Positions 1-11,073 of a stretch of 64,000 bases of DNA are shown in pieces (the first letter of the stretch is position 1; every line of letters begins with the position of its first letter). A program made the translations under genes and the position numbers. The DNA lies in NCBI GenBank assembly GCA_002794735.1, contig NBAZ01000001.1, positions 2,914,001 through 2,978,000 of the forward strand, written 5' to 3'. The stretch is from Pyrrhoderma lamaoense (Eukaryota > Basidiomycota > Agaricomycetes > Hymenochaetales > Hymenochaetaceae). The notes under the pieces were generated by a model. It was not told the origin of the DNA and did not search any database. It saw only the letters and a list, made by a program, of their open reading frames with translations.

Positions 1-910
1 TTTCGAATGAGTTTTGCAATGTTATGGCATTCGTCATCTCTCCGTGCTTGCATCTGTTAACCGTAAGCTCTGACATAAGAGTGTCTTGACTTGCTAAGGA
101 AAACGCTTTGCAATCATTGCACCTAATTGCCTACGGATCAGATAACACATGCGCCTATATGGTTGCTTATTGTCTTCGGATGTCGATTTTTTCGGGTTTT
201 AAGGATCATATAGCCTACAATAAGTGATCTCTCACATCCAAAAAATCTATATCTTCCTTCCCTGTGCCCTTTTTGTTTAGACTAATTAATGTATACACGA
301 TCCATATTTCTCAGAGGAGCAGAAAGGTACATAAACTATACTCAATTGTCTCAATACTTTATCGGTATGTCTAGCTCATCTATTACCAAATACGTTCGTA
401 GGAAGCTTATCTTAGAAGATACCTCCTGTTCAACATGGTCCGTTACGACAATTTCATGTACATGTAGAAGTGAATTATCACGAGTATCATAAATCTTATT
501 GTCAATTGTTCCAGTCCAAAATGCTCGGCATTCATTCTTAACCCTCTTAATCAATCTCAATACCCACCCAGCATAGATTTGCTTCCCCCAAAAAAGATTC
601 TTATCCTGATTATTTTATGGAACACGAAGAATGCAGGAATCATGTTTTGCTCTTTTAGCCTTTCTATTCTCTCACTTTGACTCTTGGATTCTGTTTCCGC
701 ATGTACCGAAAACTAAAATAGCCACAATTAGACTGGGCGAACATAAAAAGGATCACTGTCTCTCCCCACCCACATCCCTTTTGTCTCAGGAGATTTCTTT
801 AACTCTTAACTTCACTTGAGGGTCATCCCACACAGCTACTCACTAGCTCAAGAACGAGAGAAATAAAACAAAAGTCACTTTCTGTCAATCCCTTAGGTCA
901 CTAGAAGCTC
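1..910. other. No confident gene; weak minus-strand ORF
   Basis: I see no recognisable gene here. On the minus strand, positions 351 to about 614 form one open stretch of nearly 90 codons. It follows a possible AG acceptor and has charged, protein-like composition, but it has no in-frame ATG and I recognise no motif. It could be the last exon of an unrecognised minus-strand gene or chance. Everything else is AT-rich with many stops in all frames. Confidence 0.3.
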
Positions 911-1064
911 AATGGATTCCTTCTTCGCTATTTTCAGTCTCTCGTCGACAACTCTCACAACTTGGCGTCGTCAGCCCAAGAGAGCAGGCAAGAAGACGTC
1001 GGTTCCACCCCTGTAGACTTCGAATCAGGGAGCGATAGTGGGGATTCTGCGTCATTGCTTAACG
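905..1064 (+). other. Possible terminal exon of an upstream plus-strand gene
   Basis: After a plausible splice acceptor (CACTAG, ending near 904) one plus-strand frame stays open for about 50 codons. It has a serine/aspartate-rich composition that includes SAQESRQEDVGSTPVDFES. It runs to a possible donor at about 1063 (GTATGC) or to a stop further on. The upstream exons are not identifiable in the window. Protein-like composition is the only support, so this may be chance. Confidence 0.22.
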
Positions 1065-2005
1065 TATGCGCAGAACGATGCGTAATCACTCAGCCCCTCA
1101 TGAATACTGCTTTTTCGTTTTGATTCTTCTTCGTTTGGTGGGCCATCGCCATCGCGTTTCCACTTCTGAGTACGTAAACTGTTAGCCTCATTTAAGTATC
1201 GACCTGGATCTAACTTCGCTACTATCCTCTTCTGTAGGCTCTAACTTATGATCGCTTCGTTTCTTGTACCTGTCCTTCTTATTTCCCACCCGCTTTATGT
1301 GCACCAGACTTTGCACTATCGTCACATTTCTTGTCTTCCTCCATTGTGTTTGTCCCCTCCTCCCACCCTGTCTCTTTTACTATCTTTCGTGATTCCTTTG
1401 AAGTGTTGTATGATTTACTCTTTTCCTTGGGCACCCCCTTTCCTATACTGTGTTTGCGTGTTTGCAATTTTTGCATTTCGAATTTTATTTTGGCGAAAAA
1501 AAGAAACGAATTGTATTTTACTTCTTGTTATGACATGTTATGACCGTGACTGAAAATACTTGCATTTTTTACTTTTTCACTATAATAATCCAGAGTGTCC
1601 GCCTCGAATAGACAACTATGAAGAAACTACTTTGTAACTACACCGTAGAGGGGAAAGGGGGGTGGTTAAGACTAGTTTGCTACAATATTACAAATCATAT
1701 ACAAAAGATAAAAAGAAACGAAGAAGAATAGGGAGAAAAAAATTAGAGTATAGGTAGAAAAAAAATGGCTTAAATGAATAAGTAAGATTGAAAGCAAGAA
1801 AAAAAGGGGGAAAGAGAAAGAGTGGTGTACACTGAGGATATCAAGAGAGACAGAGGCAATGCAAGATGAAGTGATGCAGTTTCTACAATCATTGAGTCGT
1901 GAGAGAAGCTGATATCGAAGGGATGTTGTGGATGCAGGCAAATTCGAATACATGGGTAGGTCAAGTGCAGAAGAATAATTCAAGGTGCAAAGGAAGGTGA
2001 AGTCT
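1065..2005. other. Intergenic, pyrimidine-rich
   Basis: About 940 bases with no supported gene. The plus strand is strongly T/C-rich between about 1200 and 1450. The stretch from 1680 to 2000 is purine-rich on the plus strand and is probably the 3' UTR of the minus-strand deubiquitinase that ends at 2006. Confidence 0.5.
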
Positions 2006-5000
2006 TCACATCCGACCACTAACAGAGTAACTAGGAAATATAGACTGAGGATAAACATTCGGAGACGAGGACAACGGTCCATTTGTCAAGTCTCCGTTCT
2101 TGAGATGTTTTTCTTTGTCTCTGTCTTTTCGAACAAAACTCGGGAGCACACTAGAGAAGCTCAGCTTTCTCGACGCGCGCTTTGTAGGCATTGAGGAGGG
2201 AGGAGGGGCAGGAACATGTGCAGAAAATCGCCGGCGATCCCGCTCCTCCTTTGGCACTGACGGATCGTTCATTGCTGTACGGTGCCGAGGCGTAGAAGAA
2301 GAGGTGCTTTGTAGATCAGAGGGTAAAGGTGGTACAGGAACTGAAGAATCGTCGAAATGAGTTCTAAAGGTCCCACGGGAAGAAGGAGAAAGGACTGCAT
2401 TTGCGGTAGAAGGTCGCTTGGGAGTCTTACTTTTGGTCGATGATCGGATTGGAGAAGGTAGATCAGGTTGAGATTTCTTATGTCCAGGTATATGAATATG
2501 ATGGTGAATTGGCTTGGGAGTATTGTTTAAGACCGACGGTGACACTGGATGTAGTGGGTATCCATTCTGAATAGAGGCAGATGCTGGAGTCTCCATTGCG
2601 ACGGGCATCTGTTCTGGCTCAGAGGTAATAGGATTGGGTAGATGAAAAGGAGGAGTCTCGGAAGCAGACCCTGAAGCATGGAGAAGGGGAGAACCATCGG
2701 GCACAAGTGGAACTCGTGAAGATGTTGAAGAGGATGTGCCAGTAAATGTGCCATTAGAGCTAGTAGCATCGTTCACTTCCCTCCTATCATGAGTTATGAA
2801 AGGCTGCTTGAGTTGATCGGATGATTTTTCTTTCTCAGGACGTAAACTCCTTTTACGAGTGAACCATCCGCTCGATTTCTCCTTCGGTGACCTTACAGCC
2901 CCGTTATTCACGGTCGGTGATGGTGAGGTGGTTGACGTAGATGCTTGACTATTCTCAATACCGACTTGAGGACAAGAAATCAAAGATAGAGGGATCGGGG
3001 GAACCGGAGGGCTAATCGCATCCTGAATTGATTGTTTACCGATGGATGGTTTTGAAGGACTATGTCTAATACTAGAGAAGAAAGATTTTCCGTTGGGAGA
3101 AGCCGCGGTCGGTGTCGTGACAGTGACGGGTATCGCTGACGAAATTTCCGCAGGGGGGATAGTCACCGTTAATGGTGAAGGAGAGCTTGGGACAATCGCC
3201 GGAACAGGTATCAAAGTCGGTGAACCTGGAGTCGTGGGTGCAAATTCGCTAGCATCCGAGTCTCCTTCATGTGTCAGTCCAGGGGGAAGTAGAGGTGCAT
3301 GAACATCAGGAGATTCAGAAACTAGTTCTGGAGTTGTAACTTCATCTTCTTTCAGGCCTAATGCTTGCATATCAAGATCAACTGCTTGATAGAATAAAAC
3401 ATAAGCACAGCCATTATTCGTGTCACCAAAATATTTAGAAATTTCGGATTCCTTGATTATATCGACTGTATCATCGTCAAAAATAAACCACGATTCATTA
3501 GATTTTATAATAGCAATATAGTGCCCATGATGCGGGCCGCTAGTCCGACAAAGTGAATAATGATGACTTCATCGTGATGACAACTTTTAAACTTACTTTC
3601 CGATATGAACGACAATGGCGAATAGCTCATATAGACGATCTGGATCTTGGGCATCATCTACGGTGTTGAAGAGGCGAAGCTCTAAGGGGAATGCAACTCG
3701 ATAACCAAGTTTAATATACTTTCCAACATCTTCTTGGTACTTGAATCGTTTCAGATGAAGGGCTAGAACATTAGGCAGTCTTTTAATCTTCATTCTAAGA
3801 TTTCGGGAAATAGTAAGATTTAGGGAATGGGAAATAGACATTAGTCGGAACTCAGCATACCTTTTCTCTGCTTCTTGTAGGCCACAACAGGAATCGCAGA
3901 AAAACTTATTCTTTTGACAGAGCATTTCACTAGCACTGAATTGTCGAAGACATGCCGTCACACTACAATTTCGTTCTATATCGATGGACAGATCTAAGAA
4001 TGATTCATCACGAGAAGACACCTGATAAATAGTTCAGTAGTGATGCAAAAAATAGCTTTAAGTACACACCGTTTCACAAGTTAGACAACGTGTTTCGCTA
4101 GTCAATACACCCTCAAAGATATCGTGTACAAGAGTAGAATGCGTTGAAGAACACATTGTCCCACGGGTTGAAGGGCCAGAGGAAGTCATTGAGCCAGAGA
4201 CTATAACGAAAACTCAGAATTCTATATATAATGTAATTTTAGCTCACAATCATACTTACGATCCTCTCCAGAACTCCCCGACCGAGAATTCCGAGCCTCC
4301 TCTTCCAGGTCCTCCGCAATTTTATTTAACAGAAAAATAAGGAGTTCGTGAGCATCCTGATGCATCTGAGACCGAAATAACTCGTTCTCCTTTTTCAGCT
4401 TGTCAACAAAGGCCCTTGGAGCTATAACACCTTTGTCTAATGCATTTCCTGATATGTGCATAAAGAGCGCGCGTAGAGCCGAGAACATAGTGGGCGGTGT
4501 GGGTGGTATAGGAGGAGTAGTCGATTGAGAGGCGTCATTTACGCCTAAGCCACCGTTTAATTCAGTTGATGAATTCTTTCTCGGGTTCTTGGCACGAGGG
4601 TTAGAGGGGGTGGGAGATGAAGACGAGGTGGAGTGTATTGACAACACATATGGGTTAGACTTGTCTGCGACGTGCTCTACGAGTTTTCGGAAAGGATAAC
4701 AAAAATACAAAGCTTGTAATACCGAGTTGACATAACTGTAGGAAAAAATCTATTAAGAAATAGCACGATGTTTTCATATTACATGGACACGCACCAGGTA
4801 TTCCCGAACTGCATGTACACGCATAAATGAAAGATACGTTAGTCGATTTCAGACACATTAGCAAGTACAACACCTACGTTCTCTAACCCAAACTGCTTGC
4901 ATTCTGGTTTACTGATCGTAGTCGGCTTGGCATGGTTTGACGTCTGTGCCTCTGCATTGTGGGAGCTAGCCTGGCTCTGAGAAGACCCAAAGCCCATCCA

Positions 5001-5015
5001 TTTTGCAAGGGCCAT
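2006..5015 (-). CDS. UBP9: Ubiquitin carboxyl-terminal hydrolase (USP12/USP46, yeast Ubp9/13, CreB type)
   Basis: A C19 cysteine protease that removes ubiquitin from target proteins. Relatives act with a WD40 cofactor, and Aspergillus CreB belongs to this group. Seven exons (4878-5015, 4795-4808, 4260-4735, 4070-4200, 3861-4021, 3597-3794, 2006-3539) join in frame to 883 residues with no correction. The Cys box reads [16 protein letters not shown] and is built from three exons; the 14-base second exon carries FGNT, and the catalytic Cys codon is split by an intron. Zinc-finger CxxC pairs (RCLTC, FCDSC), [12 protein letters not shown] and the His box [10 protein letters not shown] follow. The last roughly 450 residues are Ser/Pro-rich, probably disordered, and end in basic clusters. 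The start at 5015 ([10 protein letters not shown]) is the first in-frame ATG. An ATG at 4997 is an alternative. Confidence 0.95.
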
Positions 5016-5502
5016 CACACAGCGGGAACGAAGTCCGCACGCAGTGGGTGGTCGATAGCAAAGGCAGGCAACGGGCGGATATGGGGAGCACTCGGACGGG
5101 GTACAAGATGAGAGTGTATTGGCAAGCTAGGCACACACTGGGAACTGTGTCCGTGCACGTGGCCGGCTGGTTATCTCGTTTCCTTAAAAGGTATTTGTGT
5201 TTAGTAGTTGTATTACATACTCTTAGTAACTCTATCTAATGACAATAGTAAGAATACATTATATAATGTATACTATCGGCGTGCCTGAAAACCCCAACGG
5301 ACAGAAGCTGGTACAAGTGCCGGGGGCCTTCTTAGTCCTTTGCCTCACTGTACCGGCGCCTCTGTCCTGTCTCTGCTCTTCTTTTCTGCCCTACTACTAG
5401 AACTAACCCATTATGACATTCACCTGACTGATATGTGTTCAGATTCAGATATCTGCATCTCTTGTTATGATCGCATATATCAGTGCATCAGGTCAAACCG
5501 AT
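5016..5502. other. Intergenic: deubiquitinase promoter and MOSC gene 3' end
   Basis: This 487-base gap lies between the start of the deubiquitinase and the stop of the MOSC gene, both on the minus strand. A purine-rich part (5016-5170) lies directly upstream of the deubiquitinase. I see no clear TATA element or additional gene. Confidence 0.5.
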
Positions 5503-7134
5503 CTACCGCCCTAGAATCCTTACTACAGTCACAGGGTCTCCTACTCGCACAACTCCGCTCCCAGATGGTACACCATTGCAGCCAAAACATGGTTTACTCA
5601 AGCGTGCTGGATCTTTCCCTGTACGAAACTTCATCAAGACCTTGTAAGGTACAGCAGCATCACGGACTCCTGTATCAGGGTCAACGTTCGGTAGCTAATT
5701 ATACAAATATGAATGTGAGATTACAAATGTATACAATCAAAAATAGAGAGACAGACTAGACAGCGAGTACATTTGGACACAAGTGAGATGTGACTTGTGT
5801 TTGTCCCCAGCTGGATGGTCTCCCAAGTATCTTCGGCCCAAGGAATGCCTGCGCCGCCTATGACGATATTCGGTCTAAAGCTAAACAGACCCGATAGAGC
5901 CAGTGAACAAACACGAACAATCAATGTTATATCTCGCAAAGTAAGTCAAGACAAGAAAGTGGGAATTAAAAACCCCGTGAGATAGGAGTAGATCGGATTG
6001 TGATTCATAGCGACGACTGAACTGAGAACTTACCGCTCCATAACAAGGTCATCAGAACTCCAACGGCCCGCGACACCCTGTTTCCCAACTTCACTTCGCA
6101 TTCTCTCTTGCACCGCACAAAGGCTTTCTTCTGAAGCAACTAGCAATGGATATCCATCTTGATAATATGTCTTTGCCGTGAGTGAGGGAAAATCCGTCGT
6201 TGGGAAACAGGAACGAGGTCTAGGACCTTTGAGAACGAGAAATACTTCACAGCCCAAAAACTGTGATAAAGTTAGACTTGGCGAATTTCTGTCTTCTTGG
6301 CAAATAGACTGGCATATATAGCCATCTAAATCATTATGTCCCCATAGTTGTATATTTTCGAGCCTACGAGACACGTGAGACTTCATAATGATGACCCATC
6401 AAACAATTGAAAATAGCACATACCTATCCCAAGTTTCAAGTATCTCTTCCGAGGGGTTCAATGGGATGGAAAACTTCTTACAGTTACTGTTCTCAGGAAA
6501 AGAGATATCTATTCGGCCGCCATCAATGTCCGATTTGTCAGAATTGATCCGAGGATGTATCAGAACCATCTACCGTTTGTCACAGTAGAAACACAATTTT
6601 AGTGTAAAATACGGCCGCATTATAATAGCATACCTTTGCGTGCTCACGAGCAGTGATAACTCTATGGGTTCTTGCATGTATGATTGCCAATTTCCTATCA
6701 TGCTAGTGCCACGATTCGATGTAGCACAGTCATCCTCACTACAAGTACATGTATTATCATATATGCCTCACGTACTTGTAGGCCTTCCTCATCGTACTTT
6801 GCTTCCAAGACGGATGTGCCACGACAGCTCTTTGACAAGTTAGAGCTAAAATCAACGAACAGTTAGCAGATCTATTCACCTTGATCGGATGAACGAGTAG
6901 CTTAGTGACTCGGATGTCAGAAAATTTACAATTTTCAAATGGGTCACTGTCCTCAGTTTCCTTATTTACGCCATTTTCACCTTGTCTAGATGGAACCTTT
7001 GAGTTTGGTCTTTTTTTCGTGTGTAAAAACCAAAATACAGAGGCAGCTGCTAATATACATAGGAAAATCACCGACGTCACCCCAGTACCGAGTAGCTTGA
7101 GGTCAAAAAGCTCATCAAAAGTGGGGATGATCAT
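5503..7134 (-). CDS. MOSC-domain molybdenum-cofactor protein (mARC-like), membrane-anchored
   Basis: Seven exons (6880-7134, 6776-6829, 6634-6702, 6424-6569, 6034-6363, 5757-5880, 5503-5694) join in frame to 389 residues without correction. The N-terminus has one hydrophobic segment (about residues 20-38) followed by lysine/arginine, as expected for a tail or signal anchor. A beta-barrel MOSC N domain follows (VTKLLVHPIKSCRGTSV, then HDRKLAIIHARTHRVITARE). The MOSC core shows FRPNIVIGGAGIPWAEDTW, SKCTRC, LPNVDPDTG and KPCFGCNGVPSG. The Cys in CTRC is the usual Mo-coordinating position of mARC-type enzymes. By family it would reduce N-hydroxylated compounds with cytochrome b5 partners; the substrate is unknown. 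A molybdenum-cofactor sulfurase C-terminal homologue is an alternative, but no aminotransferase-like domain is present. Confidence 0.88.
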
Positions 7135-7454
7135 ATCTGTGGAGTCATGAGAGGTGAAGTATTACGAGTCAGTTTAAACCCGATGCTCCCGTTGTCTTTT
7201 CCAAGGCAACGTTGCATGTAATAACTTAAATAAGAATCTTCATAGAGTAAGAATGCGTGTATCTCAGTGTCGCTTCATAATATGCCATCACCTATGAGCC
7301 GTGGGAAACCTAGCGAGAGTATCAGTTCACTGCAAGAAGCTCTAAGAAGGATGAACAAAGTATCTCGTTTACAGATATTTAGTTATAAAGTGTACAGATA
7401 AATGGGTGTTACAAAGAACTTGATTGTATATCATTATCATAATATGATTTCCTT
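7135..7454. other. Intergenic
   Basis: A 320-base AT-rich gap between the MOSC gene start and the Pin1 stop. It presumably holds the MOSC promoter and the Pin1 3' UTR. Nothing else is visible. Confidence 0.5.
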
Positions 7455-8070
7455 TCATGCAGTACGCAAAATAAGGTGTACTCCAGAATCGGTTTCAACG
7501 ATACCAGAGATCTGTCCAACCTCAAGATCATAAACTGCGTCTTCGAACGGTTTTTGCATCATTCCTCTTGAAAAGTATCCAAGATCCCCACCGTTTGTAT
7601 GCGAGGAACAGTCCGAATGCTTTGCGGCGAGCTCTCCGAACTTCTCAATGGATCCATTGATCTCACGTTCATACTGACGCAGGAGCTCTTTCGCGTCCTC
7701 TTTAGAGCGAGTTATGTTTTGCTGTGTAGTAAAAATATCTGTATCGTGAAATTTTTCAAAGAAAACTTCTAGGGGACTATACTCACTTCTTTCCAGCTTG
7801 ATGGCCGCCGGCTGCCACTGTGCTTCACAAGTAAGTGACTTGCACGGACTTGAGAACGATCTCCAGTAAGAAGTTCTGCACCGGGAAGGTTCTTGATATC
7901 TTCAACTGAAAGGCCATCAGGTGTAGTCCAGCTTGATTCTTCGGTCTGTGTATTAAAGAAATAAGGTTGCTGCCGGGATCGCGAGATTCTAACTTCCCAT
8001 GGTGAAGACTGGAATTGAGATCAGCTCGCCATTCGTTTCTTACGAAAAGACCCCTTTAAATACAGACCAT
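7455..8070 (-). CDS. ESS1: Peptidyl-prolyl cis-trans isomerase Pin1/Ess1 (WW plus parvulin)
   Basis: Isomerises phospho-Ser/Thr-Pro bonds, for example in the RNA polymerase II C-terminal domain and cell-cycle proteins. Three exons (8068-8070, 7787-8008, 7455-7721) give 163 residues, the usual size of this family. The WW domain is clear ([18 protein letters not shown], then ESSWTTPDG). The parvulin domain follows with [19 protein letters not shown], where the R-R pair is the phosphate-binding loop. It continues with [37 protein letters not shown] and [14 protein letters not shown]. The only in-frame start I find is an ATG that forms a first coding exon of three bases, followed by a 59-base intron (GTCTGT..TTCCAG). 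The ATG at 8001-8003 region is out of frame. Confidence 0.93.
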
Positions 8071-8448
8071 CGTTGCAGGATCAGTAACTTTCAGATGAGG
8101 GTCAGTGTATGTGTGTCTGTGGATACAAAGGCAAACCCGAATGCGATGACTACGCGGGCAGTTTTATCCAGATAAAGCACTCCAGAAAATATCCCGTTTT
8201 TGTACTACTCCGTCTACGGTTTTTTTACACTATTTTCTCATTTGTCACTGTATGCGATGGCAAATTTCATATCAAAATAATTACATTTAAATTATATGAT
8301 TCAGACAGAGTTATGTTCCAGAAATATATGCGTTGCACAGTGTAATTTTATAACACACGTTTATATTAGACGAGTGATATTAGTAGTGACGTCCAAGTTC
8401 GGAATAGACAACTCTTGCTCCGTAACCGCATTCTCTCCTCCATCCACC
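8071..8448. promoter_or_regulatory. Divergent promoter region between Pin1 and Skt5-like gene
   Basis: This 378-base spacer separates two divergently transcribed genes and must hold both promoters. It is AT-rich toward the Skt5 side, with CT-rich leader sequence just before the ATG at 8449. I identify no specific factor site. Confidence 0.45.
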
Positions 8449-10315
8449 ATGAGCGTCGCTCAGCCATACCCACCCAGCGACCATGTCCAGTCTCAAGCAA
8501 ACCGACAAAGCCAGTATAATACTGACGGTCCCCTCTTTGACTTTTATCCTCAACAAGGTCGTGACCGCGAGTCTCAGTACGATGCGCATTCCTCAAATGC
8601 TCGCGTTTCCAATCATCCTCAAGATAGCTTGAACAGTCGATTCCAAGACCAGTATGGCACTGTCAACTCTCGCTACGCACCCTCTGGTCTTGGGGATGAC
8701 GCGCCACACAATGGTGCGGGTTTCTCGGATGGTGCGCAGCAATATGGACAGCAACCAATGATGGCCCGCCAGTCGAGAATGCCCCCACCGCAGGCCTATT
8801 CGGATGAGGATCAAGGTTCGCCATCCCCCGGAGGAGACGACGACGATTTCTTCGCTCAAAATCAGCAAGACTATGAACAACCTTATATCCCTCAGTCTAA
8901 TGGCGCGCGTTCTCAGCGTGGACCCTCACCCCCTCCACAACAACCTTTGCTCGACCATTCACATCTTCGACCCGGTGTTCAAGCTTCGTTATTGAGCCAT
9001 GAACAGACTCTTGAATTATATCGTGCTAATGCCAAGAAAACTCAGGACCCAGAAATTCAATTTGAGTTTGCTGTTTTCATGATTGATGCTTCAAAATCTA
9101 TGCCTATTCCTATAGAGACACAATCAAATGTGATAGAGGTTGAAAAGGCACTAGAAAAACGTGATGATTTAATCAAGGAGGCAATTACTCTTTTGAAGCG
9201 TCTTGCAGACCGTGGACACGGTCCATCTCAATATTTCCTGGCTGACTGCTATGCGAATGGTATTGGGACGGCACGAGGAAAGCAAGATTTTGACCGTGCT
9301 TATCCTATGTTTGTCCTTGCTGCGAAGCATGGGCATCCAGATGCTGCATACCGAGCTGGGACGTGTTGTGAGAATGGTTGGGGATGTCGCAGGGAATCTG
9401 CCAAGGCAGTTCAATTCTTCCGAAAGGCCGCCGCATCATTACACCCAGGTGCCATGTATCGATTAGGAATCGCTGAACTAAACGGTGAACTTGGACTATC
9501 AAAACGACCGAAGGAAGGTGTAAAGTGGCTTAAGCGCTCTGCTGAGCATGCTACTGCAGAATTTCCTCATGCTCTTCATGAACTCGCTCTATTACATGAA
9601 CGTGGTATAGACAATGTTGTATTCGTCGACTACGAGTATTCTGCGGAACTTCTAGCTCAAGCTGCAGAACTTGGGTACGCACCAAGTGCTTACAGGCTAG
9701 GAGAATGCTATGAATACGGAAAAATGGGGTGTCCTCAAGACCCGCCCTTTCAATACATTATTACGTGAGTAAACTCCCAACTCGGTTGAAGTAATATGTC
9801 TCATTTATTTCGCTAATGTCTGTAGAATATTGCTGCACAACAAAACCATAGAGATGCGTGTTTCGCATTGACCGCGTGGTATCTCGTTGGTTCACCTGGT
9901 GTCTTACCGCAATCTGATACAGAAGCATTCCTTTGGGCGAAAAAAGCAGCTGAAGCTGGGCTGGTGAAAGCAATGTATGCGGTTGGATATTTCCTCGAAG
10001 TGGGAATAGGCACACCTCCAAGCATGAATGAGTATGTTTTTTCCCATTGCAACCCACCAAAATCAAATATCTATTTTTATCATTGATGGCTTACGGAGCC
10101 CTTTTTACTATAGTGCCTTAGTGTGGTACAAAAAGGCAGCCGACCTCGGTGATAAAAGAGCGACTCAGCGATTGAAAGCGCCACAAGGCGGTCCAATAAC
10201 TCAACCAGGAGGACATGGGGCAGTCTTACGGAGAGAAGGGGGACCGAGCAGTCCTCAAGGGAGCACTGGCACAAAGGGTTCAAAGGACAAAGATAAAGAT
10301 TGTGTAATCATGTAA
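8449..10315 (+). CDS. SKT5: Sel1-repeat chitin synthase activator, Skt5/Chs4-like, prenylated
   Basis: Yeast Skt5/Chs4 activates and localises chitin synthase III. The first roughly 190 residues are Gln/Ser/Pro-rich and disordered. From about residue 230 there are tandem Sel1 repeats, for example GHGPSQYFLADCYANGIG, HPDAAYRAGTCCENGWGC, HPGAMYRLGIAELNGELG and YAPSAYRLGECYEYGKMG. The protein ends KDKDCVIM, a CaaX box predicting farnesylation. Exons are 8449-9764, 9826-10031 and 10114-10315. Exon 1 is 1316 bases. Homologous reading into exon 2 (LSIHYY then NIAAQQNHRDA) needs one more base near 9745, giving about 574 residues; without it the frame stops just after the junction. The start ATG at 8449 sits in a good context, and an in-frame extension upstream lacks coding character. 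Confidence 0.9.
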
Positions 10316-11073
10316 AAGTTGAGTTTAACGCCAGCAGAGCTTCTTGATCTAGATTTGTGTACCCTCATCTCTTCGCTGCACGCTTCGGTTAATAACCGAA
10401 TCCTAGAGACTACCTCGTCTTGGCACAAGTGCATAATCGCACCTTCACAACCCACTCGAAGTTTGTTTCGTTTTACCTGCCATTCCCTTGCATTCTCGTC
10501 TCATGAATCGTACCTTCACTTTTCCCACTTACCTCCGTTGCTACTTCGGACCCAATTATTAGACCAACAGCGCCTCTTTTGAATAGTTTCAATTGACCCT
10601 TTGACTGCAACTACAATATATCTTTGTTCACTCGCAGTTCTTTTCTCTTCACGCTTTCTAAAGTATATCACGGACTTTGGACATGATTTTGCAACTCTGT
10701 ATTCTCCATTCCACTCTTTCTTTTATTTCCTTTTTTTTTGCTCAACTTAGTGATTAATATTTTTTTTCTCAGCTTTCTGTATTTTATATAAGGCTTAATG
10801 ACATACACTTTCGCTCCTTCTGTAAGAGTAACTGAGAGTAATAGTAAAGAGGTTGAGAATTCTTGCTCGTCCTCTTATAATTTAGTAATTACAAAAGCAT
10901 GTGATAGAGTCTATTAGAGAGATGATCGCGTCAAGTGCCAATTGGGCGCTTCCCTTCGACACGGATCATAATAGGTCATGAGTTCCACAACAGCTTTGTC
11001 GGGCGTCGGGAACTTGAGAAGTCTCAAAATATAATTCTTTCTTCAACTCCTTCCACAGGAAGCAACTTCAAGG
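10316..11073. other. Intergenic: 3' UTR and promoter
   Basis: About 760 bases between two plus-strand genes. It is T-rich with long T runs near 10730 and 10760, typical of a fungal 3' end followed by a promoter. No gene is supported. Confidence 0.5.

Noticed and set aside
9740..9770. Programmed ribosomal frameshift in the Skt5-like gene
   Set aside because: There is no slippery heptamer or downstream structure that I can see, and comparable one-base losses occur at unrelated sequences in other genes.
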